A stretch of DNA of 64,000 nucleotides from Gnetum montanum. Lineage: Eukaryota > Streptophyta > Gnetopsida > Gnetales > Gnetaceae. Position numbers and translations under genes: made by a program. Of this stretch, positions 1 to 8,587 are shown one piece after another (within the stretch, counting starts at the first letter, position 1; the number at the start of each line of letters is the position of its first letter). Location of the stretch: positions 1 through 64,000 of the forward strand of contig MNCI01026561.1 of NCBI GenBank assembly GCA_015680685.1. Direction: 5' to 3'. Under the pieces are notes generated by a model, which was not told the DNA's origin, searched no databases, and saw only the letters and a list, made by a program, of their open reading frames with translations.

Positions 1-952
1 AGCATCCCTATCAGTGCATCTTAGTTGGCTGCTACATTGTAGATGTTACATCGCATTTGCAATATCACAACTACATCAATGGGTACATGTTAATGTAGCC
101 CCCTCAATGGGTACACATTGACATGTACATGTCAATGAAATCCTATCAACACAATATGTGTTTTCACCTATAAATGTGTGTGTTCCTGTCATGTATTTGG
201 CAATTTTTTATCAATAAAGTAGCCAAACCCTTGTAGGTTTATTCCATAGTCTTAGAGAATAGCTAATGAGTGCTCATAGTGTGGATCAAAGTTATTTTTA
301 TAGCATCTTATTTGAGTGGAAATGTACCTAGACACATTTCATGAGCAATAATAAGATCGAGATTGATTCTTATTCATTACAGCACTTTAACTTAAATTAA
401 AGTTACTTTGCATGCAATTTTACTTTACATGTACTTAGTTAACATTTATGTTTCATGTACGTAGTTAATATTTACATTTCTATGCACATTAATTAATTGG
501 TAGTATAAGTGCAACTAGTTTTGATTGTAAACACATATTAGCTCAGTAATCCTAGCAGCATTATTGCTTGGTTCACCCAGTAGCATAGTGCTCAGTAATC
601 CCAATAGTGAATACGTGGTTTTAGGATGTGTATGGCAAGTTGGGAATGGACAATCATTGCCTATAGGCAAGTTTAGACTTTACTTTCTATTATTAATTAG
701 ATTAAATAATTAATTTCTCTATTATCATTAGGAGTAGCATAAAGCTAAAACAGCATCAATAATTATATGCATCACTTTGATCTAAACTATACAGGACAAA
801 GCTACCACTAGTCCAAGTAGGAAGATAGTGAATTACAATCAATGCTTAACGATCTAGATGCATAACTAGTCCCATCCATAGAATTTGGTCAGATCGTGCA
901 TGAATGCTTATGATTCATATGGTTGGGCATAGGAGGTACCTGTCACTCATCA
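1..952 (+). repeat. LTR of element H, left end outside window
   Basis: This is the 3' part of an Athila-type LTR on the plus strand. It ends in tgtcactcatca at 952, like the other LTRs here, and a primer-binding-like sequence follows at once. Shared R-U5 landmarks are visible: paired 'cagtaatccc' motifs near 544-605, 'tgtatggcaagt' near 630, the 'actagtccaagtagg' block near 807 and 'atggttgggcatagg' near 920. The first 150 bases hold imperfect repeats of 'tcaatgggtaca' and 'catgtcaatg', the kind of short-period U3 repeats seen in the sister LTRs. A TATA-like 'cacctataaatgtg' lies near 165-178. The 5' end of the LTR is not in the window, and no second copy was found here. Confidence 0.75.
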
Positions 953-973
953 ACACCTTTGCCCATTCTCTAA
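953..973 (+). other. Primer-binding site of element H (decayed)
   Basis: The bases just after the LTR, 'acacctttgcccattctc', keep the spacing and several bases of the tRNA-Asp primer site seen in the other elements of the window (C copy: tagtgccgttgtcggggact). It is degenerate. I call it mainly from its position directly after TCATCA. Confidence 0.45.
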
Positions 974-1045
974 AGATCTATATGAAGGTTAGGCCATTCG
1001 TGAGGGAGTCTCAAGAGCCTGGTTCTTCATAAGCACCCAAGTCTA

Positions 1046-1264
1046 GTGAATTTCATGTCTTTTAGGACAAAGTTTGATCCCAACTACATGAACTTTAATC
1101 CACCTAGCGAGAGATCCTCTCATTCCTATAGAAGGTCAACTCCACCATCATCGCAATGGATAACAAGGTGGCAGACATTTAAAAACATGTTCACCCTCAA
1201 ATCCATGATGATGATGAGGGAGCTAAACCATCTCATTTTGAGGAGGATATGGAAGTGGAAATAG
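1046..1264 (+). pseudogene. Unrecognised relic after H leader
   Basis: A 72-codon open stretch lies in the internal region of H, about 90 bases after the primer site, where gag would begin. It does not show the gag N-terminal motifs (FTFILH, EGNI) seen in A, B and C. An overlapping frame from 1156 is rich in Asp and Glu and runs to the 'tttgaggctccttaa' stop near 1280 with one internal stop. Function unknown; probably a decayed gag or leader piece of a diverged element. Confidence 0.25.
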
Positions 1265-2132
1265 GCTTTGAGGCTCCTTAAAAATTTTATTTTTTATTGA
1301 TGTTCTTAAAATTATGTAAATGTTATATATTGTGGGCAGTGGATAATGAACAGTTTTATTTTTTTTGTTTATGAACAAGTATATCCCATATATTTTTGTG
1401 TGAGAACCAATGCCTATTTTAATATATATTCACCAATATATTAGCATTCTAAGAGTTGAATGTTATTTTACATAGATGATAATCATTTTATATTTCTTGC
1501 AACAACTATAGTTATATCATTGTTTCTTTAATATATATATATATATATCTCACCTTTGTGACCAGGCACTGGCCATAGACTAGTCAAGGGTTTTGATGAA
1601 CCCCAAAATTGTTTAGTTTTTAACATCATATAGTTGCATTTTTATTTTTTTAGTACTTTTATACACTAAAGATAATCAATTCCAATAGTATATATCGATA
1701 ATAACTAATTCTTCTTTATAGCTTATGTGTTGTAGGGAATCGCAAGTGCAATGAGGATTGATGGTAGTTATATCGATTCCTATAGTGGAGGCAATATAGA
1801 TCGATACCTTGAATTTTGATAGGAGAAGACTTTAGAAGAACTTAGGATATTAATTTATATAGACGGAGGCATTTGGCATCAACAATCGCAATAATAGGAT
1901 TACTGATCCACTTCTAATGATATTTCATTAATTGATATTGAAATCCTCAATATCAATTGATTATCCAAAAGATTATTTTTGTATGTCACCCCCAATATAA
2001 ATAAGAGTCTCAAAATGTAAGAAGTGGGATGGATACTTAAGAGAGACACCATACCAAATTGGATTCTATATACTCAATTGTTAAGAAGAGTGTTGAGGCT
2101 TTGTGTCAATTAACAACCAACAATGTTTTAAG
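1265..2132. other. AT-rich spacer, target region of element A
   Basis: No coding sequence was seen. It holds an (AT)9 microsatellite at 1531-1548. A 'cccaatataaataagag' TATA-like site near 1992-2008 lies in a stretch (about 1740-2137, resuming at 12105) that has the look of an old LTR interrupted by A. I did not find a partner LTR for it. Confidence 0.35.
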
Positions 2133-2137
2133 GTTGT
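2133..2137. repeat. Left target-site duplication of element A (gttgt)
   Basis: The five bases gttgt directly precede the TGATGA start of the 5' LTR. The same five follow the TCATCA end of the 3' LTR at 12100-12104. This is the length expected from a gypsy integrase. Confidence 0.9.
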
Positions 2138-3037
2138 TGATGAAGTGTCATTAAGTCAATGCGTCGACTAGGCCACGTATACGCGACCATGTCAACATGG
2201 CCCCATCAACGTAGCCTTCCATGCGTCGACGTGGCCCTGTTCATGCGAAGCCTATTTCAGCCTATAAATAAGAGGGTCTTCCGCCTCATTTAGGTACCTT
2301 TCCTTTAGTTGTAGCGAAGCTCTTGTAGTTTGTTCCCACAGGAGATAGAATATTTTCCAAGTGCCCGCAACAGGTGTAAGAAAAGTGATCAGCTCTTTAT
2401 TCGAGCGTTGATGTATCTGAGCCCATTGGTGTGATGGCAATAAAGACGAACTATTCAAGCATTCCTTGTAGCATTTGGACTTAGTTATTTTATGCATTCA
2501 GTAGTTTAATATGTTTATGCTCTGTTAATTACTTGCTAATTACTTAGGTTTCTGTTATTATTATTTCAATCGCTATCACTCATTCGTAGTTCATAAAGGC
2601 CATAAGTACAAGCATCTCGAACGTAAACCAAACACTTGGTAAACCCAGTGACGCTTAACGTCTAATAACCTAGAAGTGTTAGGAGATGCTCAAAACGTGC
2701 TCAGAAGATGGGATCAGATACTTCTGCTAGGAATAGTTAGAATACAAGCTAGGATAATTAGAGATTAGACAATAGTTTATTCCTTACTTTCCATACCTTA
2801 ATTAGCCGCCAAAAGATAAGTAAAAAGCTATAATAATCATTAGCCTTAGTCTCACTTAACCATCGTAAACAGAACCTCACAAGTGAGATTAGGAGGACAA
2901 CGACCATTCTAACCCAAGGTTTCACTGGTTAGAGTCTGGTGTATGTTAAGTGCTTACATTCTACGGAATTCAACTGAGTTGTGTGTGAATACCCATGATT
3001 CGTATGGTTGGGTGTAGGGGTACCTAGCCTCTCATCA
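2138..3037 (+). repeat. 5' LTR of element A
   Basis: The LTR is 900 bp, TGATGA to TCATCA. U3 (2138-2260) carries degenerate repeats around 'cgtcgacgtggcc'. A TATA box, cctataaataagag, stands at 2261-2274 and AATAAA at 2439-2444 marks the polyadenylation region. Downstream lie the conserved U5 blocks 'cttggtaaacccagtgacg' and 'tatggttgggtgtaggggta'. Differences from the 3' copy are mostly C/T or G/A transitions, as expected for old methylated DNA. Confidence 0.93.
2261..2274 (+). promoter_or_regulatory. TATA box of element A 5' LTR
   Basis: cctataaataagag is a strong plant TATA box, about 175 bp upstream of the AATAAA at 2439. It fits RNA polymerase II transcription starting inside the LTR. 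It is conserved in the 3' LTR near 11322-11335. Confidence 0.75.
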
Positions 3038-3058
3038 TTAGCGTTGTTGCCAGGGACT
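3038..3058 (+). other. Primer-binding site of element A (tRNA-Asp type)
   Basis: The bases after the LTR read tagcgttgttgccagggact. The complement of the plant tRNA-Asp 3' end begins TGGCGCCGTTGCCGGGGA. The match holds over the core, with differences that are mainly G-to-A and C-to-T. tRNA-Asp priming is known for Athila and Tat lineages. Confidence 0.75.
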
Positions 3059-3203
3059 GTTAGTCTTACATGCGTCATCTAACCTTAGTGAAATTATCAT
3101 TCAAGTCGTTGGAATAGACCCATGATAGAAATATTTATGCACGCTAGGCAGATTAAAGTAAATAGTAAGGTACATCGATTACATGAACCATCTAACGTCC
3201 AAT

Positions 3204-5350
3204 ATGTCTTCTCACAGGAGAGAGGTATTCGAACCACCGATGTCACAAGAATGTCGGGTGGTATACAAGCATCATAATGAATATGTCCCTAAATTCACAT
3301 TCATCCTACATTAGGATGAGCATCTACGATGGTGGGACATGGAGGGCAACATCATGCTACCGCCCAACCGATTGACTCCTACGATGCTATATCACAATCT
3401 AGGCAAACTGGGCATCCAGGACCATGGAGTCAGGTATGTCATGGAGGACCATGACTACTGAGACTATCATCCCACTGAGGCTCAACGAGCAAGAGAACAA
3501 TAGTAGAAGGACAGATATGAACAGTAGAAGAGGAAACACTTTAGTAACCCCTTACTCTTGCAAGGGTTGCAAGACGATGGGGATCCCATCTTTCATGATA
3601 CCCATTCGACCGAACTTCCCTTGGGGTAGCAAATCCTCCAGTCCATCATTCAAAAAAATCCTCTAAGTGACCAAGATTCTCAAGGGGATGGAGGGTCACG
3701 TAGCAAGGCTGGGTAGGATGATCAAGGCCATCATCAGGGTAGAGGGGGAGATCGACACCAGAGCAGTGGTGATGCATCTCCTTATTCTCCATCCTCTCGC
3801 TCTCCTACACCTTCATCCAGCTCAGGCTATGAACATAACTGAGGTAGGAAAGAGAAAAAGGACAGTGGTAAAAAGGTTTGGAAAGGACAACATGAGGAAA
3901 TGCGCGACCAATCACGCGAGCCTCACTGTCATGAAAGGAGGGGCCATCAAAATCATCATAGACATCATGGTCCTCAGCAAGACTATGATTCAAATGAGCC
4001 ATTGTTGGCTACTCGGAGCATGCTCCAAATCATTGAGGCAGTTCAAATTCCTAATAGGCACGTAAAGGATAGTTGGATCAAGCACGTTGATATGAAAAAC
4101 ATCCCCAGATTTAAAGGGAGATACAACAACATCCCTAGATTTAAAGGGGGATACGACTATGATCCGCAGACTCACCTACAGGCATTCCATGATGCGTGCA
4201 CCCTGCAAAACATTAACAATGATTAGCAGAAACTAAAGCTATTCCCTCACATGCTCATCAAAGAGGCTGAAAGTTGGTACCAGTTCTTAGAGCTGGAATC
4301 AATCAGAAGATGGAGTACGATGCTCGAAATTTTCAATGACAAGTATCAAACGTACTCTAAAGTGGCAAATCTGAGACGGTAGATCCAAGGTTGGAAACAA
4401 GGGAATCATAAACCCTTGGATGCCACCATGAGTAGGTACTGCTCATTGTTGCATCGTGCCCTGGTCATGGTTACTCGCAGCGGGCACAGCTTCGTCACAT
4501 CATTGATGGGCTCCGTTTTGAAACATGAAAGACCCTTGGCATGTACGCCCAAGGATGGCTATCAGAGTTAAGGGCCCATCAATTGTAGTGCCTCATTAAA
4601 TAGGTGGCCAAGGAGAAAGGAGAACTTGGAAAAAAGAAGAGTGTAGAAGAATTCAACTGGGATCCTTCCCTTAGAAAAAGGGAGGTCCGATTTTGTGATG
4701 AGGAGGATGAATCACTGCTGGAAGAAGCGGTGAATCGAAAGACTTTGCCGTTACAAAAGTTTACATCTGAAATATCGGCAAAGGTGGATAAGATGTGGGA
4801 CTCTTTGGATGAAAGAGTTCAAAGTGTGTTGAAAATCGAAGCGGAATCCAGAGAACAAGGTAATGATTGTGATCGGCGTAGGAAGAAGGAAGTTGAACGT
4901 GCCCAATATAAAGATAAGGGCAAAGTTGCTATAGCAAAGCAAGTTGTAGACTCTGACACCGAGGAGGATGATGAATGTGGCATATGCCAATATGAACACC
5001 CTAAGGGATGTTGTCCTGTGATGTCACATCTTCAAGAGTCTGGGGTGTACGCATTAAACCCTCGCTTGGCACAGCGGCAAACACCCCGAAGGTTGCCTTA
5101 TCCACAAGGCAATTCCAGGTGGTTCCACCAGTAACAACAAGGATATTATCCAAGCAAAGCGCCACCACAACCATACGAATACTTCCAATAGTAGCAGCAA
5201 TCACAAGTGTGGGCGATGCCACCTCCAAGGTAGTAGTACCCTTACAAACAGCCAGATCCTTATGGGTACTACGTTCAGCAACCAGTCTCTCCACGAGACT
5301 CTTCCAATCATGCGGCCTTTCAAAGTCATTACCATCCCCTAGAGTATTTC
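3204..5350 (+). pseudogene. gag of element A (nucleocapsid and capsid, stop-riddled)
   Basis: Structural protein of the retrotransposon particle. The ATG at 3204 opens an N-terminal domain with FTFILH, WWDMEGNI and EDHDY motifs, shared with B and C but with in-frame stops. A Ser/Pro-rich and His-rich basic linker follows (3780-4000), then a capsid-type region near 4099-4400 (NIPRFKGGYD, WYQFLELESI, FNDKYQTYSKV), recognisable as the plant retrotransposon gag domain. From 4604 to 5134 one frame is open for 176 codons and contains the zinc knuckle CGICQYEHPKGCC (CX2CX3HX4C) near 4975-5013. A Gln/Pro/Tyr-rich tail continues to about 5350. A 30-bp tandem duplication (4099-4155) repeats the NIPRFKG segment. 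Several frameshifts and stops make it non-functional. Confidence 0.85.
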
Positions 5351-5359
5351 TGACCTCAG

Positions 5360-6200
5360 TCTTCAATCACCCAAGGGGGAGAGCCCACACCTCTTCTATC
5401 CTCCATCACCTTCTCCTGCCAATCCTCCACAAGATCCTACTCAACTACCACCTACCCCACCAATGCAGGGAGAAATACCACCCCAGCCATAGCAACGTAA
5501 CATTGCAAGGGCTATCAACATACGACCAGCTCCTCAACTAAGTGGACCATAAGCCAAGACATGGAAACATTCCTTCTTCTGGCTGAATCATGTATGCACG
5601 CCCTCACCCCCACCTATGGCCAATTCCTCTGAACCTACAAGTGCCTCTACTGTTCCATCGCTCGAGCAGCCTTCAATCCTACCACACTCCAATGTTCAAA
5701 CGCTCATGCTCACATATATCGTAACCGATTGGATCAAGGCAGGCCACCTTCCTTGAAAATTGACTGATCCGAAAAGTCCCCTCATCCATCTTCAGGTGGT
5801 AGGAAATGAGCCCTGTAAAGCTCTTCTGGACTCAGGGTCAGGAGTCAATTTGATCTCACATGACATGTACAAGAATTGGAACTTGCCCCCGTTAAAGAAG
5901 AGCAACATTAGGCTCGAATTGGCAAACCAATCCATCATTGTTCCCTTGGGAATGGTGGAGGACATTATGATCACCATTTGTGGGTGGTCCTATCCTGCTG
6001 ATTTCCTTGTCATCAGTGTCAAGAATTATAGGGGAGACTTTCCAATCATAATGGGAAGAGCCTGCCTGAGCACAGTAGATGCAAGACTAGGACTCCGAGA
6101 TCTTTCCATTGAAATTTCAAAGGAAAATCCTTTTGGAAAGATCAAGAAGAAGTGTGTTCCATGCATCGCGTATAGTGACTCAAGGTGCAACTGCGTGTAA
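5360..6200 (+). pseudogene. Aspartic protease of element A
   Basis: Retroviral-type aspartic protease that would process the polyprotein. One frame can be followed from a Pro-rich linker (5400-5500) through TDWIKAGHLP (about 5724-5754) into the open stretch 5760-6200. The catalytic loop is ALLDSGSGVNLI (around 5819-5855), followed by PLGMVEDI and the second hallmark FPIIMGRA (6028-6052). It ends CNCV-stop at 6200. The DSG loop is canonical, so this domain is the best preserved coding piece of A. There are stops upstream in the linker, and no RT follows. Confidence 0.85.
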
Positions 6201-6347
6201 CAGTTATGGTCCGTTAAGTAGACATCCATCCAAGCATGCAGTTGGTGTACCAAAGAATCACCAGTTCAATAGTGCCTGTATGTAGTAGCCACAAAACAAG
6301 AGGGCACCCAGTGGCTGACAGCTAACCCTACTGGCAACGCAATATGC

Positions 6348-6515
6348 ATGGAACCATTTGAGGGGCTTGTACGAGCCTATGTAGAACACATGGATGAAAT
6401 GGAAGAGGTTCATCAATGGGCCCCCATTGTCGATGATCATGGTGGATGGGGAAATTTGTACATGCCTAAGAGCTTCAAACATGAGCCCTTGAAACTCAAA
6501 CATTTCCATGGACCC
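6348..6515 (+). pseudogene. Protease-RT linker remnant and pol deletion junction
   Basis: The frame reads ICMEPFEGLVRAYVEHMDE and then EPLKLKHF, aligning with the linker of element C that precedes its RT (ICMEPTEGL, EPLELKSL near 41386-41550). In C the RT follows within 20 residues. In A similarity stops near 6510, and by about 6568 ('cctagtcgtgggagagat') the sequence aligns instead with C downstream of integrase (near 44776). So roughly 3.2 kb of pol is absent. Confidence 0.75.
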
Positions 6516-6567
6516 CACCTAATCAGGGATACCACCTCATCATCACCAGGACAACCTCGTTCCATTT

Positions 6568-8170
6568 TTCATGTCTCCTCCTTTCCACCTAGTCGTGGGA
6601 GAGATCGTCATCCCTGCTAATCCATTCCACTACACCCCTCACTATTTGCAATTTTTTGTTTTACACCTTTATATTTTTTACCATCGTTCATACATTTGCA
6701 AATTCTTTGTACATTTTTTCCTTTCTTTAATTATTTTTTCATTTCTTTGTGTGTGTTTCATTTTTCGCGTGATTGCTAATACGTCATTTTTTTGGTCTTC
6801 ATATGTCTGGCATGGATGGTTTTTGTTATGATGGGTAATGTACACTAGTCCATCTAGTTGTCTGGGTCCTGCTCTCACATGGTTGTCTTTAGAATTTACA
6901 TCTATTTTCCATTCATAACATCAGTAGTGAGTTTACGTCACCCACCTGTTCACCCACTCCATGGTTTTCCTTCTGTTGAGAACATGCAACCCCTTCACTT
7001 AAAAACATTATAATTAATGTGTGACTTGTGTAGTTCCCAGAATCGGGGATGACCCAATGGTTTGAATCGGGTGTAACTTCAAGGGGAATGCACTATTCGT
7101 CGCTCTATCCTGTTCCCTGGGTGGCTGGTGTGTCCTTACAAATTTCCTACCACTCCACATTCTTCTCTCCAAGGAAGCTTCTAGGTCGTTCGACCTTGCA
7201 TAGTGTGGTCCTCACTGAAAAAAAAAGAGAAAGAGAAATAAACATAAGGATTCAAAGCACACCCCTTAGTTGGATGCATGCGAACATGCATGGGTCTTTG
7301 CATGGTGTGGTTCCCTTGAAAGAGAAAAAAAGAGAAGAAGAATCATGAGAAAAAAAACTCATGACATCAATGGTGGGAATTCAAAGCACACCCCTTAGAC
7401 CGCCTCTCACGAGCCATAAGCACTAGTTATGGGACTTCCTTGGTCCTCTCTAACTTCGTCCCATCTCACTTCCTTCCTCTCACGTTTGTGAAGTGGTGGT
7501 TCTCTATGGGGTCATTCTTGCTTCCTTAGGGGATGGCCAGGACTTCGTCTATTACTGCGATGTCACTGAATGCAGATGGTTTTGGGTCTAAACTTAAGAA
7601 CAGTTCTAACAGGTCACTTAACCACAACTGCACATGGGGTTTCATGTGACCGATGATCGGAATTCCATTTTCTCGTCTCTCTCTCTTCACCTAGTTCTCT
7701 CCGTAACTCACCTCACTGCAAGTCTTATGTTGTGAAAGTTCATTGTGATTTCCTTGGGCTTCCCATGCCTTGGCGGGATCTCTTGGGTAGGAGTCTTAAC
7801 TGGAAAAAACCATTTCTTGGCCCCGGGGCCCACGGACCCCGGTGTTAGGGATATGCATGGCCTACTAAGGCTATGTCCTACTATGGGGAGGACCCACCTA
7901 CATCTCCTTGGTCCTGCTTGTTAAGCCCCCCATCCTTTGGATTTTGTGGTTGATTAATTTGCGGGTCCCATCGCTCGACTTATCCACCGTGGAATTCTTT
8001 TTGAGTCCCATTCTCCTATTTTTAACTTTTTTTGTGCCCAATTACCTTCCTCATGTCCTCCGCTATGTCTAGGCCTCTCACACGCTTCAACCACGCCAAT
8101 TTGGCATTCCAAATTCATCATTTCAGGCTTTTTCTGGGTTGGTCAACGTTGGTCAATGGGTAAACAACCT
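6568..8170 (+). other. Non-coding post-integrase tail of element A
   Basis: This long region corresponds to C 44770-46050. It starts with a T-rich tract carrying 'gttttacacc' motifs. Near 7196-7400 a ~100-bp segment ending 'ttcaaagcacaccccttag' is present twice (7254 and 7380), while C has it once on each side of an assembly seam. No protein similarity was seen. Its length and conservation between copies suggest a leader or spacer for the downstream gene rather than random filler. Confidence 0.55.
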
Positions 8171-8224
8171 TGCCTACATATATGCAGCCCCGTCGATGCA
8201 GCACTCAATCCCTATATATAGGGC
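8171..8224 (+). promoter_or_regulatory. Internal promoter before the post-pol ORF (U3-like)
   Basis: The sequence contains 'catatatgcagc' and 'cgtcgatgcagc' followed by a TATA box in cctatatatagggcc (8211-8225). The first motifs match the U3 of A's own LTR (gtatatgcagctgcgtcgat near 11227). Equivalent TATA boxes stand at the same place in B and F. It lies about 370 bp before the ATG at 8588. No experimental evidence is available from sequence alone. Confidence 0.55.
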
Positions 8225-8364
8225 CACTATGCTTCACATTTTCATCATTTGAGCTCCAAATTGAGGAGAGTTTTTGCCATTTTTTCTGCCTAACCTTTCC
8301 CAACGCACCTACATTCCATCGCAAGTCTGCCTCAACTGATCCTCACCCTTTTACGCAATCAGAG

Positions 8365-8587
8365 GTATGCTCTCAGTCGTGGGGGGATGGTGCCTAGGTG
8401 TAATTAATTAACTAATTAATTAGTTGGTTAATTATGAAAAATTTGGCTCTAACCCATAAATTAACACTTTGAAAGACTTAAAGGTGTGCCTGTGCCAACA
8501 ACATAACTTTGTCAAACTAAGAAGGTGTATACAAACCATCTTAAGCTACTTATGTATGGTCTAATGGATGGTTATGTTTGATTGCAG
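8365..8587 (+). other. Putative leader intron of the post-pol transcript
   Basis: Donor agag|gtatgc at 8361-8370 and acceptor ttgattgcag|ATG ending at 8587 enclose 223 AT-rich bases, typical of a plant intron. The acceptor directly abuts the start codon. Element C has the equivalent sites (ggag|gttcgc at 46160, gtgcag|ATG at 46378) 219 bp apart, and F keeps the acceptor. The exon before it begins at the internal TATA. Confidence 0.5.

Noticed and set aside
3667-4065. 132-codon plus-strand frame at 3667
   Set aside because: Out-of-frame reading of the Ser/Pro-rich gag linker of A; the gag frame aligns with B and C.
5008-5541. 177-codon plus frame and 121-codon minus frame
   Set aside because: Both are alternative readings of the Gln/Tyr/Pro-rich gag tail; neither contains the conserved PPQPYEY-type composition seen in the sense frame.
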